Shown here piece by piece: positions 17,463 to 25,184 of a stretch of DNA of 38,976 bases. The DNA lies in NCBI GenBank assembly GCA_007132495.1, contig SLOL01000121.1, forward strand, positions 1-38,976, given 5' to 3'. The DNA is from Balneolales bacterium (lineage in GTDB: Bacteria > Bacteroidota > Rhodothermia > Balneolales > Natronogracilivirgulaceae). How positions within the stretch are numbered: the first letter of the stretch is position 1; the number at the start of each line of letters is the position of its first letter. The notes below the pieces were generated by a model that made no database searches, was not told the DNA's origin, and was given only the letters and a program-made list of their open reading frames with translations. The position numbers and the translations under genes were made by a program.

Positions 17463-19172
17463 TTAACGGATTTTTTGAATATGCAGAACCCAATCCCTGA
17501 ATTCCACTCTTCCGGGGTAATCCTCAACCGGTGAAATAGTCCGGATTCCACCGCCTGAGACCTCTCCTTCCGAATAAAATTCTCCTGTGGCAGGATTGAA
17601 CCAGCGGTATGCAAAGCGTTTTTTCTCATCGGCTGAACTCAGATCAATGGTTGCAGGACCTCCCCACCGCAGGTAAACCACATATTCTTCACCCTCGTTT
17701 GCCAGGCAGTATGGTTCTCTGTAGTCATGAACCAGTTCAGGTGCCGGGTGCATTTTCCACCATTCCACATCCTCAAAAAATCCGGCCATGTAGCTCATGG
17801 AGCGAGCCCCCGGATAATCCAGTGTATTTACATCAAAGCTCTCTTCCAGTGGCCAGGGACCGCCGCCGGCCGGCGATTCGGGCAAATGAGCCAACCAGAT
17901 GTGGCCACCACCGTAGGTGTGACCCGCCGCACCCGACAATATCGACGACCAGGCCCCGATACGGACTTCACGACCGGATGGATTCCCCTCGATAAACTCG
18001 TACCAGGGTTCGGTCACCAGTGTCGGTTTGGCCGGCTCTCGGCGATAGTCGGCAGCGATGATCGAGGGTGTCATTTCCAATCGCCAGCGTCCGTGTCCCG
18101 GCTGACTCTGATTGTAATCGAGCCAATTGCGGTCGTGCAGCACTTCGCCGGTCGACCACTGTGGGGCATCGGCACCTCCCGACCAACCCGGAGGTGTCGG
18201 GTGTGTACTGATGATGCGATCCCAGGGATCCTCCCGGCGTATCATTGTTCCCAGCTCATCCCAAAAAGACAGATCGAATCCCCCGTAATTATTCATATTG
18301 TATTCACCGGCGAGAACCCATATCACATTATAGGCACCCAGCCGGTGGACCAGATAGCGCCACCAGCGGCGCATGTTTTCCTCTCCGATGGTTTCAGCGA
18401 TGTTATCCCGGCTCCACCAGGCGTGTACCCAGACCGTCATTCCGTTTTCGTTGGCATATTCGACCATCCGGTCGACTCGCTGCATCAGTTCCATATCCAG
18501 GGAGGTCCAGGTTTCATCCAGCAGCGAGGCCTCTCTGCCCCAGCCATTACCGGCAACGAACAACTGCCCGATGTTAAAGCCTTTACCGGCTCGGTCATCG
18601 ACCAGATTCCGGAAGGATGAGAAATGTATGCTCCGTTTGGTCCAGTTCCACCAGGTATCTCCGACCCAGAGCATGGGAGTCCCGTCGTAGTAGGCAAAAT
18701 GGCGCCCGGTCCGTGGACCGGAGTTGCTGACTTGCAGCAAGCCGCGTCGGGTCGGATTATCGGCAAGCTCCTCATCACTCCAACCGGTTACCCGGAAGGT
18801 GCCCTCCCGGCCGTCAAGTCCGGCATCAGCCGATTTGGTCCGGTAGGTCCAGCTCCCCGGCACCGGCGGGGCGAACCGGATCTTCCACCGGTCGTCACCA
18901 TCCCAAAAGCCGGTCACTTTCATTGAACGTCCCTCCGCTTCTCCTTCCGTACCGGTAAAAACGGCTGTAAGGAGATCATCGCCTGCATGGGCTTCGATCT
19001 CCCGGTAGGGATTATCACGGCTTTCGCCGGCGGTCAGTTCGATCTCATAAACCTGCCAGGTCCGGCCGATGGTTTCAGCTCTCAATAGTTCTGAACAGGT
19101 CAAAGATAACGTGACAAGCAACAATATCACGTGCAATATTGGATGTGCCGGAGCTTTCTTCACAAATATCAT
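17463..19172 (-). CDS. DUF5060/DUF4038 glycoside hydrolase (GH140-like)
   Basis: 569 residues. Signal peptide about 1-32 (ends Leu-Leu-Arg-Ala). Residues ~38-128 form the DUF5060 beta-sandwich (Thr-Gly-Phe-Trp-Asp-Gly, Pro-Gly-Ser-Trp-Thr-Tyr). Residues ~140-450 form a DUF4038-type barrel: Phe-Ala-Tyr-Tyr-Asp-Gly-Thr-Pro-Met-Leu-Trp-Val-Gly-Asp-Thr-Trp-Trp, acid/base Glu290 in Val-Leu-Ala-Gly-Glu-Tyr, and nucleophile candidate Glu388 in Val-Thr-Glu-Pro-Trp-Tyr-Glu. The last ~100 residues match the C-terminal beta domain often labelled putative collagen-binding. The best-known DUF4038 enzyme is a GH140 apiosidase acting on rhamnogalacturonan II; apiose specificity here is not established. It is first in the three-gene glycosidase run. 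Confidence 0.82.
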   Translation of the reverse strand: MIFVKKAPAHPILHVILLLVTLSLTCSELLRAETIGRTWQVYEIELTAGESRDNPYREIEAHAGDDLLTAVFTGTEGEAEGRSMKVTGFWDGDDRWKIRFAPPVPGSWTYRTKSADAGLDGREGTFRVTGWSDEELADNPTRRGLLQVSNSGPRTGRHFAYYDGTPMLWVGDTWWNWTKRSIHFSSFRNLVDDRAGKGFNIGQLFVAGNGWGREASLLDETWTSLDMELMQRVDRMVEYANENGMTVWVHAWWSRDNIAETIGEENMRRWWRYLVHRLGAYNVIWVLAGEYNMNNYGGFDLSFWDELGTMIRREDPWDRIISTHPTPPGWSGGADAPQWSTGEVLHDRNWLDYNQSQPGHGRWRLEMTPSIIAADYRREPAKPTLVTEPWYEFIEGNPSGREVRIGAWSSILSGAAGHTYGGGHIWLAHLPESPAGGGPWPLEESFDVNTLDYPGARSMSYMAGFFEDVEWWKMHPAPELVHDYREPYCLANEGEEYVVYLRWGGPATIDLSSADEKKRFAYRWFNPATGEFYSEGEVSGGGIRTISPVEDYPGRVEFRDWVLHIQKIR

Positions 19173-19207
19173 GTGTTTATAGTTAATGATTTTGATGTCA
19201 CATGCTC

Positions 19208-19302
19208 AATGAACCGCGTAAGCGAATCGAAGATCACGAAGTGAAATGTCCATGACCGTATGTAATCATACGCCCGTGTGTCCGGGCGCCTGCCCGATTC
19301 GA
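19208..19302 (+). repeat. palindromic intergenic element, copy D (right end altered)
   Basis: Has the left flank in changed form (GAACCGCGTAAGCGAATCG, then AGATCACGAAGTGAAATG) and both inner hairpins in perfect form: CGTATG-TAAT-CATACG and CGGGC-GCCT-GCCCG. The usual right outer arm is missing. In its place GATTCG pairs with CGAATC in the altered left flank, so an outer stem may be kept by different bases. Confidence 0.75.
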
Positions 19303-19441
19303 AGCCAAATTTAAAATAAAACAGAAGAAGGAATACAGGAAGCAAAAAAGTGTGGTGCTTCATTTGACGATTAAAGGTTTGATGAGTGTTGATACTTGAA
19401 TATAGTTGGTGGTTCAGTATTAACTTCCGGATGAACGACAG

Positions 19442-19879
19442 TCAAAATCTCAGTCCTTTTAAATATTGTGAAGCTGAGTGCAAACAGCCCAGGCCGTCTT
19501 CGGCATTGTCTTTTTCCACGTTGAAATGCGCTATTCCCTGGTTGACTGATTCAGCAAATACCGGCTCCCACTCAATGATACCGTCACCGGGGCAGACAAA
19601 ATCCTGCTCCTCGCCGGGCGCCATATCTTTTACATGTAGAATCCTGTATCTGCCGGGGTATCGTTTCAGCACTTCAACCGGCTTCAGCCCGATGTCGCTG
19701 CAAAAAGCCAAAAAAGAGCTTGCCGATTCACCCAGGTAATTGCCGATTTCTATTTCAGAATAACCGAAATCAACAGTTTGTCTGAAAATAGATTGCCAGT
19801 CTCTTTCTTCCAGGTTCGGCCCCAAAATGCCGGAAATATATCCGATATTTTCCAGCCTTCTTTCTGAGATGCATGACAT
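19442..19879 (-). pseudogene. sugar phosphate isomerase/epimerase gene with central in-frame deletion
   Basis: Encodes 145 residues that match the two ends of a xylose-isomerase-like TIM barrel of normally about 270-300 residues. Residues ~10-66 fit the first barrel units (Asp-Phe-Gly-Tyr-Ser-Glu-Ile-Glu-Ile, Ser-Asp-Ile-Gly-Leu-Lys-Pro-Val). Immediately after, Glu-Val-Leu-Lys-Arg-Tyr-Pro-Gly-Arg-Tyr and Leu-His-Val-Lys-Asp-Met fit the last third, ending with Val-Glu-Lys-Asp-Asn and Tyr-Leu-Lys-Gly-Leu-Arg-Phe. The centre, which holds several metal ligands, is absent although the frame is open. The ATG overlaps the stop of the gamma-glutamyltransferase gene (TAATG), implying coupled translation. 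It is probably a decaying gene; a working mini-protein cannot be excluded. Confidence 0.65.
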
Positions 19880-21945
19880 TAATAACCTGCCGCACCGCCA
19901 TCGCGCCGCGGATCGGAGACCCCGATCAGGGTGCCGTCATCCAGGGCCCGGATCATCTGAACTCCGCCGAAGTACATGTTCATGGGATAGTTGGAGGGAT
20001 CCACCACATAGCCGCGTTCATGCAGGCTTTTAAGAGCGTTTGGGGCGAAACCACGTTCGAGTTCTACCCGGCGATTCTCGATCATGGGATAGATCCGGGG
20101 CATGCGGACAGCATCGGCCGGATGCAGTTCATAGATCATCGTGTGTATGATGGTATTTACAATGGCGGGAGGGATCCGTCCCGATCCGGGAGAGCCTGTC
20201 ACCAAAGCAACCCGGTCACCGGTCAGTACCAGGGTCGGGGCTGTGCTGGAGTTGGCCGATCGTTCCGGACCGCGGATACTGCCGTAACTGCCTCCGAAGT
20301 TGCCGGCCGCCGAATTGTAAAACACTCCGTCGGAATAGACACCCGATCCGAAATAGAGTCCCAGGGTATTGGTCATCGAGACGGCATTTCCGTTGCGGTC
20401 AACTACCGCTATGTGGGTAGTGTGTTGTTCGGGATTATCCGGGTTATCATCATTGTGCGGATGTTCGATGTGCGGTTGCTCAGTCTCGTACAGATGCCGG
20501 AACTCCTCCGGAACATGTTTCAGAAGTTCAGTGTCGTCCGGGCGGCTGATACCGGTCGAAAGTTCAAAATAGCCGTCACCGGTACAAGCGGCGGGAGCAG
20601 TGTAGGATGCCGTATCCTGCCAGGGGTCGCCGGCCTCCAGAGAGTCGGGAACCATCACGGATTCTGATACCGTCAGGGATACCGGCCGGGCTTGTGAATC
20701 GGAGACAGTTCCGGAATCGGGGGTAGTTCCGGGGTCAGGGACAGACCGGGAATCAGGTAGGGCAATTCCCATCATTTTGCGGCGGCGGTTGAGGTATTCT
20801 TCAGTGAAAAGGCCGGCCACGGGCAGGTCTACAAAATCGGGATCCCCGTCCCACCGGCTTCGGTCGGCGCGCGCGATGCGAAGGGCGTCGGTTATGGCGA
20901 CAAGGGATTCTCCGCTGGATATGGGATGGCCCGAAACGGTCAGATTTTTGTGCTCGAGGAGTTTGAGGGCCAGGATGACTTCATGTCCGGCCAGGGATGG
21001 TGGAGCGGTAAGGATGCGGTGTCCATGCCACTCTTCACATAAAGCACCGCGCCAGCGGGGACGGTAATTTTCGAAATCTTCCGGGGTGAGCGGACTTCCG
21101 CCTTCGTTGAGCATGGCGATGGCACGTTCGGCAATTTCGCCGGAGTAGAATCCGTCGCGCCCTTCAGCGGCAATCCTGCGCAGAACACCGGCAAGATCAG
21201 ACTGTATCAGTTGCTGTCCGGCACGCAGGGGGTTGTCGTCCGGATAAAACAGTTCAGCCGAATCGGGATCGTAGGTGAGCCGGTCGCCGTAGTTATCAAT
21301 GACATAGGCCAGAAGATGGTGGACGATAAAGCCCTCTTCGGCCAGCTGTATGGCCGGTTCCATGACGGTTTGACGGTCGAGCGTCCCGTATTTCTCAAGG
21401 GCTTCCAACAATCCGGCCACCATGCCCGGCACCGCTACGCCCCGTTCACGCGAGATCAGAGAGTCGGGAACGCTGTCGCGGGCGTAATCGGGATCGGCGC
21501 CGGTAGCTGCGTAGAAATCAACATAGTCGGCCTGCTGCCGCTCCCGTATCCAAAGGGTCATGGCACCGCTGCCTCCGAGACCGGACATGTTCGGCTCCAG
21601 TACGGCGACGGCAAAAGCGGCGGCCACGGCGGCATCAACGGCGTTTCCTCCGGCCCGGAGCATGGATCGGCCTGCTTCACTTGCCAGGGGATGGGCGGTG
21701 ACCACCATACCCTGTGTTCCGGTATCCTGCTTGTAGAAGGCAGGTGCGTCCGCTTTCCGGAAACGGGGATCCTCGATGAGGAATACGTCACCGGTCGTAA
21801 GCGTGGCCCGCCCGGCGGTCAGGGTGGCCGTGTCGGCAGTTACTATCGCCTCATCAGCCTGGATAGAAGAGTCCCGGGTGCTTCGGCACGCGGTGAAGAG
21901 CAGCAGGAGGAGAAAGAATGTTATCAATTCCGGTTTGGTTATCAT
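19879..21945 (-). CDS. ggt: gamma-glutamyltransferase, lipoprotein
   Basis: 688 residues. Lipoprotein signal ends in Phe-Thr-Ala-Cys (Cys20). The enzyme cleaves and transfers the gamma-glutamyl group of glutathione and other gamma-glutamyl compounds. The precursor should self-cleave before Thr509, the nucleophile of the Thr-Thr-His-x-x-Val-Val-Asp motif. Other family marks: Ala-Gly-Gly-Asn-Ala-Val-Asp-Ala-Ala-Val-Ala near residue 100, Gly-Leu-Gly-Gly-Ser-Gly near 122, and Gly-Ser-Pro-Gly-Ser-Gly-Arg-Ile-Pro near 590. Odd: about 100 extra residues lie before the cleavage site (~397-500), with Pro-Asp-Ser-Gly-Thr-type repeats, and residues 36-52 hold Thr-Ala-x-x-Ala-Thr-Leu repeats. It lies 3 bp after rmuC and overlaps the isomerase remnant downstream. 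Confidence 0.92.
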   Translation of the reverse strand: MITKPELITFFLLLLLFTACRSTRDSSIQADEAIVTADTATLTAGRATLTTGDVFLIEDPRFRKADAPAFYKQDTGTQGMVVTAHPLASEAGRSMLRAGGNAVDAAVAAAFAVAVLEPNMSGLGGSGAMTLWIRERQQADYVDFYAATGADPDYARDSVPDSLISRERGVAVPGMVAGLLEALEKYGTLDRQTVMEPAIQLAEEGFIVHHLLAYVIDNYGDRLTYDPDSAELFYPDDNPLRAGQQLIQSDLAGVLRRIAAEGRDGFYSGEIAERAIAMLNEGGSPLTPEDFENYRPRWRGALCEEWHGHRILTAPPSLAGHEVILALKLLEHKNLTVSGHPISSGESLVAITDALRIARADRSRWDGDPDFVDLPVAGLFTEEYLNRRRKMMGIALPDSRSVPDPGTTPDSGTVSDSQARPVSLTVSESVMVPDSLEAGDPWQDTASYTAPAACTGDGYFELSTGISRPDDTELLKHVPEEFRHLYETEQPHIEHPHNDDNPDNPEQHTTHIAVVDRNGNAVSMTNTLGLYFGSGVYSDGVFYNSAAGNFGGSYGSIRGPERSANSSTAPTLVLTGDRVALVTGSPGSGRIPPAIVNTIIHTMIYELHPADAVRMPRIYPMIENRRVELERGFAPNALKSLHERGYVVDPSNYPMNMYFGGVQMIRALDDGTLIGVSDPRRDGGAAGY

Positions 21946-21948
21946 CGC

Positions 21949-23325
21949 TCAGCTCTTATCATCCTCGTTTTCATTCTCGTCCTTATCCTCATCCTCATAA
22001 CGCGAACCGATCGAACCGGGCAGTTTTTTAGAAGCACGGGCACCCAGATCGCGGATTTTTTCGGCCTGCCGGACCAGGTTTCCGCGTCCGTCCTGCAGCT
22101 TGTTCATCGCCCCGTCATAGCTTTTCCGGGTCTGATCCAGCCGTTTGCCGAGATCGACGAGATCTTCGGTGAATCCGACAAATTTGTCGTAGAGCCTTCC
22201 GCCCGCCTCGGCAATCTCCAGGGCGTTGCGGTTCTGGTATTCCTGCTTCCAGACGTTGGAGATGGTGGCCAGAGTGGCTAAAAGGGTGGTCGGAGAGACC
22301 ATGACGATATTCTTGTCGAAAGCCTCATTGTAGAGTTCGGTATCCTGCTGGATGGCCAGACCGAATGCCGGTTCGACGGGCAGGAACAAAAGCACAAAAT
22401 CGGGGCTGTTGATGTCATACAGGTTCTGGTAGCTTTTATCGCTCAGGTCGCGGATATGGCGGCGAACGGACTGGATGTGCTCCCGTGCCCATTTTTGACG
22501 CTCTTCTTCCGTTTCAGCGGAGACAAATTTCTCATAAGCAGTAAGTGAGACTTTTGAGTCAATGACCAGCTGCTTGTCATCCGGCAGGTGGATGATTACA
22601 TCGGGCTGTTTGCGCCGGCCTTCTTCGGTAAATGAGGGCTGGATGACAAATTCGCGATCTTTACGCAGGCCCGATTTCTCGAGGATGCGTTCCAGAATCA
22701 CTTCACCCCAGGAACCCTGTGCTTTGGATTCGCCCTTCAGCGCACGGGTCAGGTTTCCCGCCTCCTGCGTCATTTTATTGTTGAGTTCGCTGAGCTGCGA
22801 GATCTGCTCTTTAAGGGTAATGCGGTCGCGCATATCCTCCTTGTAGGTGTCGTCCACCTTTTTTTCGAAGCTTTTTATTTTCTCTCCAAGCGGATTGAGC
22901 AGCTGCTCCAGACTCACCTTGTTCTGCTCGCTGAACCGTTTGCTCTTCTCTTCCAGAATCTCGTTGGCCAGCACCTTGAACTGATCCTTGTAGGACTCCT
23001 GAATTTCGGAGATCTCCTTTTTGAAGGAAGTCAGTTTCTCTTCCAGATGCCGGTTGGTGGTTTTGGTCTCGGTCAGCTCCTCATGATACCGGAAGTTCCT
23101 ATCCTGCAATTCTTTCTTTTCCTGCTCCAGGGTTTCGACTCTGCTCTGCAGTCCGCTGTTGCGCTCCCGGAGTCGTGAGGTCTCCTCGTTGAGATTGTTC
23201 TGTGATTCCAGGAGCTCTTCAACACGTTTCCGGTGTTTATCCGCATCCCTGCGGATCACAAAATAGGTTATCAGGGCGCCGGCCGCCAGGCCGATGAGCA
23301 GCAGGAAGAGAAAGACGATATCCAT
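21949..23325 (-). CDS. rmuC: DNA recombination protein RmuC
   Basis: 458 residues. An N-terminal membrane anchor (Ile-Val-Phe-Leu-Phe-Leu-Leu-Leu-Ile-Gly-Leu-Ala-Ala-Gly, about 3-22) is followed by a long coiled coil (~30-130) and the RmuC domain, with Gly-Ser-Trp-Gly-Glu-Val-Ile-Leu-Glu near 207 and Pro-Asp-Val-Ile-Ile-His-Leu-Pro and Val-Ile-Asp-Ser-Lys-Val-Ser-Leu near 240-260, the latter being PD-(D/E)XK-nuclease-like. E. coli RmuC limits inversion at short repeats. The length is typical. The C-terminal ~16 residues are almost all Asp/Glu/Asn/Lys. It is first in the minus-strand run with ggt. The ATG at 23325 has GGGG-type purines upstream on the minus strand only weakly. Confidence 0.93.
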   Translation of the reverse strand: MDIVFLFLLLIGLAAGALITYFVIRRDADKHRKRVEELLESQNNLNEETSRLRERNSGLQSRVETLEQEKKELQDRNFRYHEELTETKTTNRHLEEKLTSFKKEISEIQESYKDQFKVLANEILEEKSKRFSEQNKVSLEQLLNPLGEKIKSFEKKVDDTYKEDMRDRITLKEQISQLSELNNKMTQEAGNLTRALKGESKAQGSWGEVILERILEKSGLRKDREFVIQPSFTEEGRRKQPDVIIHLPDDKQLVIDSKVSLTAYEKFVSAETEEERQKWAREHIQSVRRHIRDLSDKSYQNLYDINSPDFVLLFLPVEPAFGLAIQQDTELYNEAFDKNIVMVSPTTLLATLATISNVWKQEYQNRNALEIAEAGGRLYDKFVGFTEDLVDLGKRLDQTRKSYDGAMNKLQDGRGNLVRQAEKIRDLGARASKKLPGSIGSRYEDEDKDENENEDDKS

Positions 23326-23442
23326 ATGGGGGAGCAGGTAGCCGTGGTTGGGTATTTACGCAATGATACTACGGATTCAAGGTAAAAAAAAACGGCTCCT
23401 TTATCTTCCGGGAAAAGATGCGGATATTCGTGGATTAGCCAA

Positions 23443-23952
23443 CTATTTGTCGGTTCTTTTCCGTTTGTAATTGGCATACCGGGCCCCGTAGATCCGGATC
23501 ATCTGTTCATCCCGGAACCGGATCGCCTGCTGCAGGACGGTATCATAGTTCTTCTTGAACTCTCTCTTTGTGCGGGCTTTGGGGATATAAAAGGATTTGT
23601 TTTTATGCACCCCCTTTTCAGGCGTATAGGAGACCTGGAATACATGCTCCTGGTGGATCTGCCCGTTTCGTTTCCGGGATTTTACACAATAACTGATGCC
23701 CGAGTAGCCGATATTGCTGATTTTGCCCAGATGCATCGCGCGATCGTGATTTTTTGCAAACTTTTCCCATTCGGTGAGATTTTTGTTCCGGAAATCCCGG
23801 GCAGCAGACAGGGACTTGTTTTTTCCACCGTATTTTCCATCACTGAAAAAACGGCTGATCCTGTTGCCGTCACGGCGTATGCGTACAAACCATCCATAGG
23901 TGTTCTTGGAGGGCTGATCAATTCGGCTGATATTTTTAAGGTCATCAGTCAT
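23443..23952 (-). CDS. tandem AP2-like domain protein
   Basis: 169 residues from this ATG; a TTG at 23976 would add eight. Residues ~10-58 look like an AP2/ERF-type DNA-binding domain (Tyr-Gly-Trp-Phe-Val-Arg-Ile, Phe-Phe-Ser-Asp-Gly-Lys-Tyr-Gly-Gly, then Ser-Leu-Ser-Ala-Ala-Arg-Asp-Phe-Arg). Residues ~82-155 look like a second, divergent copy (Gly-Ile-Ser-Tyr-Cys-Val, Lys-Ser-Phe-Tyr-Ile, then Gln-Gln-Ala-Ile-Arg-Phe-Arg-Asp-Glu). The protein is strongly basic, especially at the C-terminus (Tyr-Lys-Arg-Lys-Arg). Bacterial AP2 domains are mostly found attached to HNH nucleases; no nuclease motif is seen here. It probably binds DNA, as a regulator or a remnant of a mobile element. Confidence 0.65.
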   Translation of the reverse strand: MTDDLKNISRIDQPSKNTYGWFVRIRRDGNRISRFFSDGKYGGKNKSLSAARDFRNKNLTEWEKFAKNHDRAMHLGKISNIGYSGISYCVKSRKRNGQIHQEHVFQVSYTPEKGVHKNKSFYIPKARTKREFKKNYDTVLQQAIRFRDEQMIRIYGARYANYKRKRTDK

Positions 23953-24162
23953 TATACAACAGATGGGTACGTGCAATTATTTAATAATAAGTAATTTATG
24001 CATAACATTCCAATTAATCACTTTAAAACATTCGGATGGGAGTGTTGATTTGCCCCACTTCGTTATGGTAAGAGAGCCGGTAACTTTTGTATATTGAACC
24101 GAAAAGCGGTTTCAATGAGATCAGCAGTCTTATGATCCGGGCAGAAAAACTACAGGCGACTT

Positions 24163-24765
24163 ATGAAATGGATGGGATCTCTGGAAGAAATAAAAGAAGA
24201 TATCTGGAGAAATTTACTTGCAGCGGTGGATAAAAAAAACACGGCGTTTCGACATCCCGTCGTTGCTACCATTTCGGACGGCATACCGGTGCAACGCACT
24301 GTCGTTCTTCGTAATATCTTTATATCCAACCGAACACTGCTGTTTCATACGGATCGCCGGTCTCTGAAAGTTCGTGATCTTGAAGCGAATCCGCATCTGA
24401 GCTGGCTTTTCTATGATGACCGGTCTCGCGTTCAGTTGCATATCCGGAGTGTGGCTCAGATTCATGATGCCGGCAGCGAACTGCATGAAAATGAGTGGAA
24501 TTCCACGGAAGCCGCAGAACAAAGGATGTATTGTGTTACCGAACCTCCGGGAACCCCTGTCGAAGACCCCATGGAGGTCTGGCCCGAAAAGTTCCGAAAG
24601 CCGTCACTCACTCTGGATGACACATCCATGGGAAAAGCCAATTTCAGAGTTGTGTCGGCAGAGGTGGATCATATGGATTGGCTGCAGCTGCATCCGGAAG
24701 GAGAGTACCGGGCGATCTTCGAATGGAAAGATGACCGTTGGCAGGGAAACTGGGTGTGTCCATGA
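24163..24765 (+). CDS. pyridoxamine 5'-phosphate oxidase-family (FMN-binding split barrel) protein
   Basis: 200 residues, no signal peptide, cytoplasmic. The N-terminal half shows the split-barrel pattern of PNPOx-like flavoproteins: Pro-Val-Val-Ala-Thr-Ile-Ser-Asp-Gly-Ile-Pro-Val-Gln-Arg-Thr-Val-Val-Leu-Arg, Leu-Leu-Phe-His-Thr-Asp-Arg-Arg-Ser, and Trp-Leu-Phe-Tyr-Asp. The C-terminal part has Phe-Arg-Val-Val and Trp-Leu-Gln-Leu-His, as in the Alr4036/PNPOx-like group. The reaction is not certain: PNP/PMP oxidation to PLP or another FMN-dependent redox step. It is divergent from the AP2-like gene and converges with smr. An internal ATG at 24172 is also possible. Confidence 0.75.
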   Translation: MKWMGSLEEIKEDIWRNLLAAVDKKNTAFRHPVVATISDGIPVQRTVVLRNIFISNRTLLFHTDRRSLKVRDLEANPHLSWLFYDDRSRVQLHIRSVAQIHDAGSELHENEWNSTEAAEQRMYCVTEPPGTPVEDPMEVWPEKFRKPSLTLDDTSMGKANFRVVSAEVDHMDWLQLHPEGEYRAIFEWKDDRWQGNWVCP

Positions 24766-24854
24766 AGTGCATGGGAAGCACAGTGCGGTAGTACAGCTTT
24801 AAACCGGCGATACCGGATGGGTAGCGCTATGGGGGCAAACGGATTTGCAGCGGA

Positions 24855-25178
24855 TCAGGTCCGGTGGGATGAAGGCGGCGGATCGAGATAGGCTATGGTG
24901 GCACCCCAGGTTCCGCTTCCGGGCCCGGCCAGATGGTAGCGATTCACCCAGGGAATGGCTTCCAGCGTGGCGTGTACGGTTCGCCTGAGTGCACCGGTTC
25001 CTTTGCCGTGGATAATGCGGACCGTTAGAATGTGTTTGTCACGACAGGCACGCAGATATTCGGGAACCAGATCCCGCACTTCCGCCGGCGGGAAAATGTG
25101 CAGATCCAGAACTCCGTCGATGGGATATTCCATCGGCTCCTCCGGTGGACCGTCAGGATATTCGGGAGTATCGTTCAT
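24855..25178 (-). CDS. Smr domain protein
   Basis: 107 residues, a stand-alone Smr (small MutS-related) domain. The two signatures are clear: Leu-Asp-Leu-His at 24-27 and His-Gly-Lys-Gly-Thr-Gly-Ala-Leu-Arg at 57-65, with a late Gly-x-Gly-Thr-Trp-Gly-Ala segment. Smr domains are nucleases acting on branched DNA or on RNA in stalled-ribosome rescue. The first 20 residues are acidic and Pro-rich. It starts 6 bp after the stop of the nitroreductase gene and is very likely translated from the same mRNA. Confidence 0.88.
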   Translation of the reverse strand: MNDTPEYPDGPPEEPMEYPIDGVLDLHIFPPAEVRDLVPEYLRACRDKHILTVRIIHGKGTGALRRTVHATLEAIPWVNRYHLAGPGSGTWGATIAYLDPPPSSHRT

Positions 25179-25184
25179 GACATA

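Noticed and set aside
21211-22281. 356-residue open frame on the plus strand across ggt and rmuC
   Set aside because: Antisense shadow of two well-supported genes; Gly/Val/His-rich text with no recognisable domain.
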